Origin: Aurifilum marmelostoma
Lineage: Eukaryota > Ascomycota > Sordariomycetes > Diaporthales > Cryphonectriaceae
NCBI GenBank assembly: GCA_027559495.1
Contig: JAMXSV010000003.1
Coordinates: 1,984,001 to 2,048,000, forward strand
Length of the DNA stretch: 64,000 nt
Direction of reading: 5' to 3'
The notes under the pieces were generated by a model. The model saw nothing but the letters and a program-made list of their open reading frames with translations. It made no database searches and had not been told where the DNA came from. Position 1 is the stretch's first letter; every line of letters begins with the position of its first letter. Below are positions 1 through 12,600 of this stretch, one piece after another. The position numbers and the translations under genes were made by a program.

Positions 1-3000
1 GGGAGCAAACTCCACCATTTGATTGCCCCTCAGGTTGAGGTATGAGAGAGACAAGAGGTCATGCAAGTTCTCAACTGCCCGTATCTTGTTGCCCTCGAGG
101 TCAAGCGTCGTGAGTCTCTGCAAGCTCGTGCCATCAAAGTCGAGTTCTTCGATGTCGTTGCCTTTGGCTCGGACCGTTAGTAGGGCCTCGTGGTACTTGA
201 TGCCGTCCAGGTTGGCCAGGCCAGTGTTATCCGCAACCAGATCCCGCAAGTGCACCAGGTTTCGGAAGGAAGAGAGGCTCTTGATCTTGTTGCCCGAGAT
301 GTCGACATATTGCAGGTTTGCGAGACGATCCCACGCAGACAGGTCGCTCAGCATGTTGTGAGAGACCCTCAGCTCACGGACAGTCGACGGAATGCCATCC
401 AGTGCCCGGATCGAGTTCTTCGAAGCATCAACCTTCACAAGCCGCCCACAGAACCGATCGAGCATGTGCAGGCTGTTTAGGTTCTTGTCCCGGAGCTCAA
501 TCTCCTTCATATCTTCCCAGAAAGGCTCGAAGGCTTCCACCTCTGCGATCTTATCAACCAGATGGCGAACGGCTTGAGACATGTGCTGTTTTGACCCATC
601 ACCGGTGACGAGGTTGTGATCACCGAGAACGTAGCTGACTTCCAAGGCATAAGACTGGTCCTGATGGACAGTGAAGTCCGGTAAAGGCGTCAGCGAGAGA
701 TCACCGACGTAATGGCCGATGATCTCTGCATTTTCTGGTCGGGGCTGTGGCTGTGGCCGCGCAGGACTCTTCACGAGTATGCTCAGGCTGGTTTGACGAG
801 GCTTAGGCTTTAGCAGCTTCGGGTCTGCAAGACTCTGTTCGAGAATGATGCTGAGCTCCCTGCTGCCGCCAGCCTTCCCGCTCTGGCTGTCTTCGTCTTG
901 TTCTTCAATGACGGACACCGGCTGAGGCACAAAGTTCTCTCCTTGGACCGGCTTGTGTCGCGATGGCGCACTAGAGGAGCTCAGTGGCCGTGGCATGTTC
1001 TCGGTCTTGTTGCTGTTTGACTGGAACGAGACGTTCCGGCCACCACTTCGCCCCTTGGGCTGGGGCAACTTCAGCATGATGGGCTCAACAACGCTGGCTT
1101 CTTGGTCATCAGACGTCCCACCAGCACGTACGTCCTGTATGACGATGGATACAGGTGATGAGAAATTGACTTGAGGTCGCCGCTTCGGCGAGGCCTCGTC
1201 AAGAAGATCGTTGTGTATGGTGATCTCCTTCTCGACGTCCTCGTCATCAGTCTCAACGAACTGATCAATCAGCCTGCTGGGAGATCTTGACGAGCCCTGC
1301 TTGCCCTGTCTGTCTCCAGAATCCCTCACCAGGATCGGTTTCAGAATGCCACTCGGATCGAGCCTGCCTTGACCTCTTGCGTTCATTTCCGCCTCGGTGG
1401 CTCGCGTGCCGGCCGCGCCCTGCGCCATTCTATCCCTCAGATTCTGCAGCTCCTTGGACACATCCACGGTCAGGTCAGGGATGTCGGCAAATGGGTCGTC
1501 TTCGCTGTTCTCCGACAGCAATGTGCTGCTGCGCCTGTGGCGTGTCGTCTGTGGGACTCTGGCTTTGACCCACACATTGCGTTCCTTGTCCAAGACCATG
1601 CTACCGACCTGATCAGGGATAAGATGGGACACGCTCTCCGGGGCGATCGTCCTTCTGGTGTCCGAGTTTCGCGACGAACCCGTTCGAACTGTCGAGTATC
1701 CAGACTCCGACCCAGACGTGTTGGAGGGGAACCGGCCGCGAAAGCGCTCCACCTGTTCTGCGGCCGTCGAGTTCTCATATCGGTTTGTTGTTTTCGAGTA
1801 CTTGAGAAATGGTGGGTGGCTGACGACCACACTGTCTTCCCGCATTCCGAGGTCTGAATTCTCCGACCTAGAGCCCCGAGACTCCTCCTCCAATGCCTTG
1901 ACGGCTTTGATGTCTTCCTTGGAAACACCGAGTGAGCGCAGAGAGGTGGCAATGATATCGTCCATGTCGCTATGCTCCTCATATTTTTTGAGGTGATTTG
2001 CCAAGACGGGATCTTGTTGTCTCTGAGCTGCCCTGGGGATCGGCTGTCCTTCTCGACTAGGCGGCCGCGACAATTTCTCCTGGGTCGAGTCCTGAACCGA
2101 AGCGTTATCGACAGTGTAGTTGCTGAAGTTCCTGTGAAACTCTTCTTCCGATTCTTCCAAGCTTGCAGAACCACTCGGCAGGCCAGTCTTCCGCCTGAGG
2201 GCTGCCATGATCCGATGCGCTGCATTGAGGTAGTCCTCGGTCCTAATGGAGGGCTTCCTCTCGTCAGCAGACGCCGCTTGGGTCTGGGGTTTGCGTGGCA
2301 GCTTGGCGATCTCTTGTTCCAGGAAACTATCCGGGCTGTAATGGATCTCTCGTCGGAGAGATGATGGCTGGCTTGGAGTTGGCGTCCGCGGACGTGGCAG
2401 CTGACGAGATGCCAGGAGATTGCCATTGGCTTTTCGTTGCTTGTCGCCGGCGCCAGCGTCCTTGCGCCGCTTGCCGACGAGAAGCTGCGTGTGCATGGAA
2501 TCCTCAGGTGGCTCCAACAACAGCTCATTCTCAACGCCAAATGCAATGTCGGACTGGTGAAGGGTTCTTCTGCGTTTCGGGGTGGGGTTCTTTGTAGGCG
2601 AAGTCCGGTGTCTCTTGATCTCTGCAGCCAGATCTCCGGGATGAGGCATGGCGAGAGTTTGCATGGGCCGCCCGCCAAATTCCCGCGAGGTAGTCGTGCC
2701 CTGTGTAGAAGGCGTGGATTCTGACTTCTGACGGCGCTTGCCAATGACAATATTATTAGCAGGCGGTGGTGAGAAATTGGTCGCAGGCTCGAACGAGACT
2801 GAATGGTGGCGTAGGATCGATCCGTCTCCTGAGTCGTTCGAGTGCCGGGTGAAATCGTCCCTGAATGCATAGCCGTCCAGTTCTCCCGCCCCAAACTGAC
2901 TAAAAGACCGAGCAGGTTGTTTTTGAGGCTCTTTGGCTCGAAGGGCTGCCCTAGATGCCGCCGTAGACGGGCGAGATGCCGGCTGGACCATGTGTCTCAA

Positions 3001-4519
3001 CATATCCATCGACACTTTGCGCTCGTCGTCCAGCTGCTGCTCCGAGCCAGGCGAACCGTTGCGTTTCTCAATCTGCTCGATCCTTGCCTGAAACGTCTTA
3101 TTGGTAAACGTGTCGTAGGGCCCAAACAGTTTCAGCGGGCTGCTACCCGTGGCCGCAGCCTGGAGTGCCTTCTTCTCCGGGCTTGGATATGGGGCAGCAG
3201 GAAGTGATGGGGTCTGGGCCTGCAGATTGAGGCTGTCTGGCTCGTGTATGCGAATGCTTGGAAACTGCTTTGGCGTGCTCGCCTGCAAGGATGATTCTGG
3301 AAACATATCTGATACGTTCCGGAGGCCTGAGGGAACTGGATGATGCAGGAACGAGTCCTCATCGTCGGGGCCTCCCTCACGACCATCGACGAAGCTGCTG
3401 AGCTCCTTCGAACCCTCTGTGGCATCTGAGTTTCGTGGTCTTCTCGCGGCCCGAGAGCCGTCCTCTTCCAAATCGCTGGGCGCAGGGCTAATCTGTAGCT
3501 TTTCTAGACGCTGCTGTAGTTCCGACGCAGAGAAACCCACTGGTTCAAAGTCAATCTTCCCATCGTCGCTGCTTTTCTTGGCGATCAGGATAGGGCTGAA
3601 GTCCTCATGCTCGGCGGCACTCTGATTGCTAACCCTGCGCGACCCGTTGTCCGGCACCTGTAGTGGCCTGGAGAAGGGCGACAGCTGGCTCGACCGGCCG
3701 GGGGGAATACCGTGGAGGACTAGACATGACACTATTCTGGCTAAAATCCACCGAGGCTTCGTCGTTCAACCTGTATCTGATCTGCTGACTTCTGGGCTGA
3801 GTCGGCTGCTCCTGCGCGGGTAGTTCCCCATCGCTAGATCGATCGCTGTAGCTGTCAACTCCCAAATCCCTCCGGGCTGGTGCAGGCGGGCTGGATGGAA
3901 CGGCCATCTCTCTTCGAGGAAGGTGCTGCTGGCTGTCGCCGTCATCGTCGTCGGCTGCTGGCTGTGCAAAGGAAGCCCGGCTGGGTGCGCTGAGCACGGG
4001 TGGCTTGAACATGCCCTCGAGGCCATTGGCTGCAGATGTAAACAGGTCGCGCTGCTCGCCATAGGCAAAATCGCCGTAGATCAGCCTGCGCCTCCACTCG
4101 GGCGTATTGCCCTTGTCCTTGCCCGGCGATGAGCTTGTGGACCTGTGCTGCACGGTGTGGCGTACGATAGAGCCGGCGGGCGATTCGAAGTCGGACTTGG
4201 TTGCGCGGTGGGCGCGCCATGAGGGCTGTCTGCTGTCGCGGGGGGGCTTGGAGGGCGTGTTCTTGTTGAGGGAGGAGATGGGGATGTTGATGTCGCTGGG
4301 GGTCCGCTCGTTGAGAACAATACTACTGTTCCATGCGGGCGTGGGGGCGAACTTTCTCTCAGAGGCCTGGCTGCTGCGTGGTTGAGGAATCTTAGTCACA
4401 GGAGACCTGAAGCTGGATGTCGCAGTGCCGTTTCTCGTCGAAGTCTTGGATCTCTCTGGGGATGCCGGCTGGGAAGGCCAGTCCTCGGAGAGATCGTCGA
4501 GCCAGGCGTGAGACGACAT
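1..4519 (-). CDS. cdc11: Cdc11/Nud1-type septation initiation network scaffold (partial, one frame break)
   Basis: Scaffold of the septation initiation/mitotic exit network at the spindle pole body, related to S. pombe Cdc11, S. cerevisiae Nud1 and A. nidulans SepK. Reading leftwards from ATG 4519, the N-terminus has the family-like WLDDLSEDWPSQP and, about 130 residues in, a TPEWRRRLIYGDFAYGEQ block. A second typical block, SPLKLFGPYDTFTNKTF, lies near 3130-3080, followed by long Ser/Pro-rich disordered sequence. Leucine-rich repeats (for example LTTLDLEGNKIRAVENL) occupy about 600-1. The C-terminal repeats lie beyond the left edge. The frame changes at the G-run 3700-3705: upstream codons start at positions 1 mod 3, downstream at 0 mod 3. 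Dropping one base of the run joins them; the alternative, a 43-bp intron, would be unusually short. After correction the frame is open to base 1 (about 1500 codons). The 474-aa open frame at 1470-2894 is a shadow in another frame of the same strand. Confidence 0.9.
3700..3705 (-). other. Frame break at six-base G/C run in cdc11
   Basis: The C6 run on the coding strand separates two open, family-consistent halves of Cdc11. As written, the first half stops at 3629 after about 16 nonsense codons. Removing one C gives continuous sequence. A run-length error is the simplest reading. Confidence 0.8.
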
Positions 4520-5939
4520 GGCCAGGACGCAGTCGAAGCGGCTGACGCAGCACGAATCAGCTCGTATCCATGAAAAGGTTAAGGCTGCTGTCGGTGATGG
4601 TGATTGCTGTTTGAGGATGCGCGGGTCCGAGGGGAGAGGGGCCTGTGAATCGCAAAGTCGCAAAAATGATGCAATGCGATGGCCGGTCGCAGCAGGACGG
4701 AGTGGACTGGACAGGGAGCTGGAGCACGCCAATGCCGGAGAGTCAATATGTACAAATACAGTACAAGATCGGTGCGATCCGTCAGCTCCCTGCAGATTTG
4801 AGGTGGGCTGGTTGGACAGGGTTTGGCAGGGCTGGGGTGATGGGATATTTGTGGGCTCGCCTCACGCGGTCCCAGAGATGATGAAACGAGGTAATTGACA
4901 GGATTTGAGATTGGGACTCGACGGCGTTTTGCAGCTGTTGGTTAGGTTGAGACGAGGAAGAATCAGACGTGACCTGTCTGAACCGAACAACGGCTGATTG
5001 TTCAGGAAGAATACCGAATATTGAGAAGCGAAGGAGGAAAAAGAGATAAGAGAGAAGAAAACAAAAAAGATGAAAACAAGAAACAACTGGGTACAAGTGT
5101 TTTAGGCCCCTTGAGGTCAAAGAAATAGTCTCGACTCCTCAATTCGAAACGAAGTGCTGGCTCTCGAGGTTTGCAGCCGGAATCGTTGAACGTTGGTACA
5201 GGGGGGTTGGTCACCTCAGCGTGGGTGGGTGGCTGTACTGCACTGCACTGCCTTGCACTGCACCGCACCGCGCTGCTGGGTTGCATAGCACAACACAGGC
5301 GGCAGTCGAAACCCTGTTGCGCCCTGTGATTGGAACACGCTTTTTCTGTGAGAGAAATGGTTGGCAGGGAAACATCCTCCCGGGGATGCCAAGCCTTGCT
5401 AGTACTGTAGAGAATACAATGTACTGTTTTCCATCTACTATACACTACTGTCATTGCACTGCACCATACATGCAAGTACAATGTTCATATAAAGGTAAAT
5501 GTTTCATGTAGTCATCACTATATCATTCCTGTATGAATGTGAGAATGGACACATCCTGCTGACATAGTGCTCTTCACACTTGCTGTCCCCATGTATTCCT
5601 CACTTGCTGAAGAAAGTGACATGATGGAACAATGCTTGCCAGGGGGGAGTCACCCTAGTGTCCGTGCGGGGACATCCCTGTCCACTCGCGTCAATTTGGC
5701 GTAAAGTGGCAGGCGCGTCTCTGTGCCAACCGCGTTTTAGTGGGCACAGCTTCTTTCATTTCCAGCTCGTCCTCTTGGTTGTCCACTGCCCTTGGTCACC
5801 GTAAACAAGACGCCATCAGCAGCTGCCCATTCTCAAACGCTCTGCCTCATCAGGCCTCCTGGCTGCCGTCAACTTCACCTGATGCTGTGGCACCGCACGC
5901 ACAACAAGCAGCAGCTCGTGACCGCAGCCTGAGGGCAAG
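4520..5939. promoter_or_regulatory. Divergent promoter region, cdc11 / disordered-protein gene
   Basis: A 1.4-kb spacer between two genes transcribed away from each other, so it should hold both promoters. It contains a short imperfect GCACT/GCACC repeat at 5236-5273 and purine-rich sequence near 5020-5080. No open frame in it resembles a protein; the 159-aa minus-strand frame at 5002-5481 is low complexity. Confidence 0.6.
5236..5273. repeat. Imperfect pentamer repeat (GCACT/GCACC)
   Basis: Consecutive ACTGC/CACTG and CACCG units are visible between 5236 and 5273 in the divergent promoter region. The tract is short and its function is unknown. Confidence 0.6.
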
Positions 5940-8900
5940 ATGCGAGCTCACAACCTCCACCAGCTCGGCGACGAGCCTCTCTACTGCGAGGCACAGCACG
6001 ACGACGACAATGGCTCTGTACTTTCAGGCTCTGACGACGACTACTATGAGGCTCCTGAACACCGCCGCATACGCATCGAGGCAAAGGCCCTACAGTTCCT
6101 GAACGGCGAAGTTCCGTACCTGCTATCTGCCAGACTCAGAGGGCCCTTCGACGCCAAGTCATGGAAGAATCCGTGGAGGTCCACGCGCAGCCGGCGTCAA
6201 TCTGCTCCACGAAGATCGAGTCGGACTAGTCGCTCACAGAAGAGAGGCGAGGCAACAAGGGTTCGCGGCTCAGGCCAGCTCAGCGATGACCTACCCGACA
6301 CACAGGGCACGAGTTTGTACCCGCTGCCCAGCCCGGAGGCCACCAATCCGCCATCGGCAAGGAAGAACTCATTCATGGGTGAGGATGAATACAGTCGTAT
6401 CAAGAGGTGGAGAGAGTCTGTTAAGAGCGTACCCGTCTCCAACGATCCATTCTGGGCACCCGGCCCTGGAAGAGATCCAGGGACGTCCAGGATAAGGAAG
6501 CGACCGGCGGACAAGGAGTTAATTCAAAGGCGAGCATTAAAGAGGCGCAAGCCTGCAGCCCCGACAGCATCACCGGATGAGTCACCCAGTCAGACAGCAG
6601 CAAGGACGAGGAGAGTATTGACCAGCCAGAATTCTGGTTTGACGACACAATCTGCACCAGGACCCTTTACGTGTGAGAACGAGCTTGACGAGCTTGCCGC
6701 GCCTCGGGTTACACAATTCTCCAGCTTCGACGCTTCTCGACTAGCAAATGCAACCGCTGGAACCCCTGTCTCTTCACGGAGAGCGCGAGACGCTTCGTCG
6801 TCGAGATGGCGACTCCACTATGTTGATCCTGACCTGTCCGAGGACGAACTGTCTATGCCATCTACTACGCCAACTCGGAAGGCCTCACAGCTTTCTGCTG
6901 AGAGAGGGCGAGGCTCGATTCATCAAACCCCCAGTAGGAAACAAAAATCAAGTGGCCAGTTCCTGTCTAGCTCCATCCACAGAAGTCCCACTGCTGAAGG
7001 CAGGACGCGAGCAGAGCAGGTCCAGAACTCACAGCCTTCCTCATCAGGTCAACGAAAGGACCTGCATAAGGTAGAGAGACTTGCGAGGAATGCCACAAGG
7101 GGGGTCATGGTCTCCAGTCAGCAAGATGACAGCTTTCACTTTCACCAAGCAAGGCCAAACGTTCTGGCGCAGCAATCGGAGCATCCCCACCCACGAATGA
7201 GCGAGATGGACGGGGCGGAAGACCTGAACCAACCACCATTGCGTGTGAGAGCCGCATCAGCGCATCTAGACGACCAGCCCCCCGTCGATACGTACGGTCA
7301 ACAGGCCGCAGCACCTGACATGGCGGAAGACTCTGAACTGGTTGACCAGGAGCGAGTGATAGTTGTCGCCGACAAGTCGATCCATGAAGATGCAATAAGA
7401 CAGATTCCACCAGGCATTGGAAAAGACGCAGCAGAGGAGAGCCGGGAGATGGAGGAGCCTGAGGCTGTGCGACATCAAACTTTGAGCATCGATGAGATCT
7501 GTGTAAAGCCCAAGGCCGAAGGACAGAACTTTATGTGCAGTCAGGAGCTTTCACCGATATCGATCTGTGGCCAGAATGCCCAAGCTGGCGCCTGGCTCAG
7601 CGGTGCTGTGGAAAACACTGCCCCTCAATCTGATTCGCACACTACCCACGACGGCTCAGATTCAGAGCGATCGGCCTCTGATAACCCACAAGACTCATCT
7701 GCAAAACCCACCAGGACGCTGTCAGTTGGCAGTGGTGCCGACGATGCCTCTTCTACTAGAGAGTGGACAACCTACGTCAATACCCAAGATCTGTCTGCCC
7801 TCCCTGAGCAGCCGGCTACGAATCACACAGAGTACGAGGAGGTCGAAGTGGTTTTGCAAGGTCCAGATGAAACAGAAGATCCTGATTGGACTACGTTCAT
7901 CAACACACAAGACTTGACGACCACATCTATCCCGGAGACCGAGGCTATCAAGCTGGAGAAGGCAGAACAGATCGAGTCTGATTCGGAATGGTCCACATAC
8001 TTGAGCGCTTCCTTGCAGAGCAACCTTGAAGAGATGGTTGATACTACCCTCGAGCCCGTTTTGGAGCCTGCTGTCACGCCAACCGAAAAGCTTTCAGACC
8101 TGGACGTGGAAGATAGCATCGTCGTCTGTGTGGACCAAGAACCCGCTGTCGATGGACACATTCAAGAGCAAAAGCATCATGACCTGGCCGAAGATCTGAC
8201 CATGGACACAATGGCCATATCATGTGAGGAGCAGGCAGCACAACCAGATGCATATGGCCGAGATGAATGCAATGTTACATCAGCTGAGCACTTGGCAGAC
8301 GAGCCCCCAAGATCTTCTATGCCCGTTTCTCCAGTCGAGGGTTCCTATCAAGCCATGTCACAGCCACAAGGGACAGATGGCAGCTCGCTAATGAACCTGG
8401 ACGGTACGACAGCCAATTTCGAGCCGGTGAAAAGCCAGAGTCCCCGGGTAAAAGAGACGAGCAACGTCTTGGAGGTTTCAATGCATCCAAGGAACGGTGT
8501 GGATGCAACGCTTCGTTGTGACCCCTCCGATGTGACCTTGGCCAGCAGCGAACCGCAACAGCTTCAAAGTCCGTGGCAGATTGATGGTGATCCTATCCCA
8601 GGGACTAAGGCTGCTCCCCCTGGAAGACATGATCACCCTCGACGGAGCTGCGCTTGATATTGAGTCACAGGAGTCACCGAGTCTCTGGGCTAAGGTCGAC
8701 AAAGATACATCCGTGCCAGACGCATTGGGCAATGACGCGGCTGTTGACGAGACTTCGTCAAATCTGAGCATGCTTGCCGAGAAAGCGCTTGCATTCTCGG
8801 CCGCACCTCAGACGCCGTGGTTAGGGGACGGACTACCTAGCCCTGACTTTTCGTTGTCTCTCAAGAAGTTCTCGGATTTCATGGAGCTTTCCCCAGTCAA

Positions 8901-9687
8901 GACGCGTGCATCAACAAGAGGAGGCATCCTGCGGCGTTCGACGTCCTGCTCTCGTGTGCTCTTCGAGGCGCCAACAGCGCCAAAGCCCAAGCGCCGCGTT
9001 ACCTTTGCCCCACTGCCTGGCGAGGAGAGTAGACTCGGAGAGGTTGCTTCGAATGATGGCAACGAAAACGGTGGAGAACATGACGTCTCTTACTTTGATG
9101 CAAAGGGGATCAAGACGGCGTCCATTCGTGTCGCCGCACCGACAGCCAGAGCTGCCTCTCCGCCTCCGTCCAACATCAACATCACCGAGGCAGATGAGAT
9201 CCCAGATCACGATTACAAGTTCTCCAAGCACTTTGAAGTCATGTCGAAACGGAAGAAGCAGCTCCCGCGGAGGACAACAAGACTTCTTCCGTCTGAGTCT
9301 CAACAGGAAAGCGACAGTCAAGGGGTAGCTGCCATGGCGGAGGCTTTCATAGAGGCCTCACAGACAAGAAAAGCTGACCCGGAGTTGGTGGAGCTCCCGG
9401 ATGGCAACAACGTCCAGCAGGGTACTTCAACCATGGGCAAGAACTGCTACGCCATAAATCACAGTCTGTCAGAGGAACAGGAGAACATCGACCCTACGGA
9501 CGACGTGAGCGCTGTCCTTGACAACATTGATGATTTCCTCGACAACACATGGGGAATCGACACAAGTATAGACATGGGCACAGACCAAAGGGATCAGGCT
9601 CATTTACAATCCGCCGCTGCCAAGGGCCGGTATGACAATGTTGGGGACCCGATGTTGGCAATGAACATCAACGTTTGGGCGGATTGA
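5940..9687 (+). CDS. Large disordered fungal protein of unknown function (one frame break)
   Basis: Starts at ATG 5940. The N-terminus has an acidic stretch (GSDDDYYEAPE) and then a block that I recall as conserved among filamentous fungi, RIEAKALQFLNGEVPYLLSA followed by RLRGPF and SWKNPW. The middle is Ser/Pro/Glu-rich with two SPW/SLW-type short motifs and repeats of the type EWTTYVNTQDLS, DWTTFINTQDLT and EWSTYLSASLQS around residues 600-700. The C-terminus carries a second conserved-looking block, TPWLGDGLPSPDFSLSLK, then KRRVTFAPLP. Homologues are often labelled protamine P1-like, which says nothing about function. The architecture suggests a nuclear or cell-cycle-regulated disordered protein (inference). 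The frame breaks at the C5 run 8616-8620; removing one C fuses the 905-aa and 368-aa open frames into about 1248 aa. Confidence 0.8.
8616..8620 (+). other. Frame break at five-base C run
   Basis: Upstream codons are in frame 0 mod 3 and the downstream conserved C-terminal block is in frame 1 mod 3. As written the first part stops at 8657. Deleting one C of the run gives an uninterrupted reading frame. No plausible GT-AG intron spans the site. Confidence 0.75.
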
Positions 9688-12600
9688 AATTGAAGCATGT
9701 TGCTATGCTACCCATCTTGGGTGGTTCATGGTTGGGTTTCGTCCGGACTTTTTTCACACCTTTCATCATACTGACTGGTATGAGGTACCTTAGTCTACCT
9801 AATTGTAGACTCCATTTTTGCGGTGTAAATATACATGCCTCCTTAGATGACATGACTCTTGCCTTGGTATTAGCCTTGTACGTGCCGTTGCTGCCTCAAG
9901 GAGTCCGTGACATTGTTTTTTATTTCTTCCCTCCCCCCCCCCCTCCTCCCCCTCCCCCATAAAGCTGAAGGCGATGGCGGGGCAACGCGAGCGAAAGCCC
10001 ATGCCGATCATCCTCTCTAGATACGGTCGTGCCGTATACTTAAATGACGCGCAGAGAACGCAAACAGCTGTATATACAGCAGGTAGTGCAAGAACCAACC
10101 CCTGGCGGAGTGAGACACCCGTGCCCTCTTACCCCCCCCCCCCCCCCTTCTTTTTCTTCCCCCTTTTTTATTCTTTGTACCGAACAGCAGGCCCAATAGC
10201 ACCGGCACGTGTCAGCCGAGTCCTAGTGGAGACAGCACTCGAAGAAGCAGCACCTACGGTGACCTTTTCCGTCCGTCCCTTCCTGGGTTTCGTAGCTCTA
10301 CCACACACGTACTATGTGGAATACGTACAGCCATGAAATTTGGGCAAAAGCCACACTTTTTCGGCTCCCCCCCCCTCCCCCCACGCTCGACCCCTGACTA
10401 AAAGTAAGCCTTAGAAGTGCAAGAAGAATAATTATCTTTGAATCCTCTGGACGAGTGGTAAGCCTCACAAATTGGCGGTCAGACTCCTGCGTCTACCTCA
10501 CCCAGGTGGTAAGGGGGGTTTTGCTTTTGAGTCTATCCATACCCCAGACTTGTTACGGCTATGGCACTAGAATAAGCTGGTGGCATGCAGGAACAGAGAC
10601 CGCACAGTTGGCCCTGCTGGATGAGCTCCAAACTGACGAGGCCCCACCTGGCCAGTGAGTGAGTAGTGTCTCGGCACCTGGGAAAGTGTTTTGTTTTGTT
10701 CAATGAGCTAAAGTGAGAGGAAGGAAAACGAGTTACTGAAATCGTGAGAGAGAAACCATCATGGACCTGTCCTTTCTGAGGGAAAGCCATTCTGCTGTAC
10801 ACTCGGAGATGTTGCATAGTCTTGTCACGAGTGACATTGCATCACCACCTGCTAGGCAAGCAGCTCGGTAAGGTGTCACAGGTGACGTAGTGGGTAACGC
10901 AAAATTGTCCACGGCTTGTTGTCTCCGCGCATGGACCTCCAGGAAACAAGCCAAAAAGAAATCTTGGGCAAGAGGCGGTGAAACTCTCCTCATGCACCGG
11001 CCACCTACTACGATAGGTGGCTTTCTTGTGTTGGAAGACGCTTGAGGGGGTGGATGCCGGTCCTCAAAGAAGCACATAGTTCCTTCATGGGATCTGCCTC
11101 GATGGAATCGGCAGGAACAAGACAAACACCGTGAGAGGACAGCGGGCCATCGGACGGGGGAAATGTTGGGAGGAAGTCTCTCTATAGCGGTATCTCAGAG
11201 CGTTGCTGCTTGGGTTCTCGGTTCGAGAGTTGCTTCAACTCAAAGTCTTGGTGTCTATCCCAAGACTTGTGAGGTTGTATCATGTACACATCTGTTGCCA
11301 AGTAAGCCGTCAAATGGTATGGCGTCTTCGAGGTGCCACAACGCGCCGTGAAGAGACCGTGGTCGCCTCGATTGCCCACGTGTCTCGTGACACCGCCCAG
11401 ACAAGGACTCCAGGAATCGGGTCACTATCGCTCTGAAAAAGCTGACGGTTCCTGCAGTGCAATGTGTACTGATCAGCGCGGGGTTCTTCCTACAATCCTC
11501 ATATGCCACTCATGCTGTCACCTTTCCATCATCTCGCGGGAAGTCGGCAGTAATAAGTTGCCAGTCCAAGTACAGGCTTGTAATTGTGACATGACAGAAT
11601 GACTTGCAGATTTTTCTAACGTCCCGTGCGGTCCGTGGCACTTGACGTATAGGAGAGAAAATGTGTTGCAACCTTCAAAAATCAGCAAACAGTATGAGGA
11701 GCTTGATATGGTGTACTAAATAACCGACTCGGTTTGGGCTAAGCGCGGTGGACAACCTTGCCAGCAACAAGTCTACCAAATAATGTGAGACTGACCAACG
11801 ACTTGGCTCACGAGGGTTCCAGAAGGTGGCAGAGAAGGTGTCAAGCTGTCTCCATCCTCGCGTCTCGGGGAAAGAGGCCTACAGGACCCGTCATGCTAGA
11901 ATTCAAAAATCCCCCTGCGTGGGGGACAGGCCCTGTACACGGTGAGTAAGCGGTTTCCACAGCAGCATGGGAAAGGCAAATGTCAATGTGTCCAACTCTC
12001 GTGAGTGCATCCCAAAGTCACAGTCTCGTTAAAGTGTTCTTGCGGCAGAAAGAAGCCTGCCACGGGCTCAGACCATCCGGGACTGAAGTTCGGAGGAGGG
12101 GTTCCGATTGCTTTGTGACAACTGGTCGACAGTGAGGAACATAGTCAGGTCTGGCCGAGATTGGAGAGACGATCAAAAAGCTGACGCGACATCCACGTAC
12201 TTGACAGCCGTCTATGGCTCTGTGATGCATGTGTGCAGACATGAGAAGCACGTTGTTGAATGATTGGAGAGAAGGTTTCGGCTTCCAGGAATGCTTGGTC
12301 TCATTGATTAGATAAGGGAGACCCCTGGCGGAAACCCAAGACGTACAACAAGCCACGTCTCTGGCCGTTGGACCCGGAAGATCATGATTGACGAACGAGA
12401 GAGGCAGAGAAGTGACAGATCAGAAATGAGACGGTCCGTGAGTAGGCTGCCAGACTGCGAGTGGATCGTCATCCTCAGTCTGGCAGTCCACACAGAGTAC
12501 AACACAAGGCGAGGCGAGGCCCCCCCCCCCAATCTCCCTGGCCAGTCTGACGCATGTGTTTGTTTGATTGTTGTCTTGTCGCTGTTGTCCTTGTAGTTGC

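Noticed and set aside
1470..2894. 474-codon open frame on the minus strand
   Set aside because: It lies in another frame of the same strand as the cdc11 coding frame, which is continuous and family-consistent; the sequence is Arg/Ser-rich with no domain.
3663..3715. Possible 43-bp or 53-bp intron in cdc11 at the frame break
   Set aside because: The 53-bp version does not keep frame and 43 bp is shorter than other introns here (60-159 bp). A one-base run error fits better and matches five other genes.
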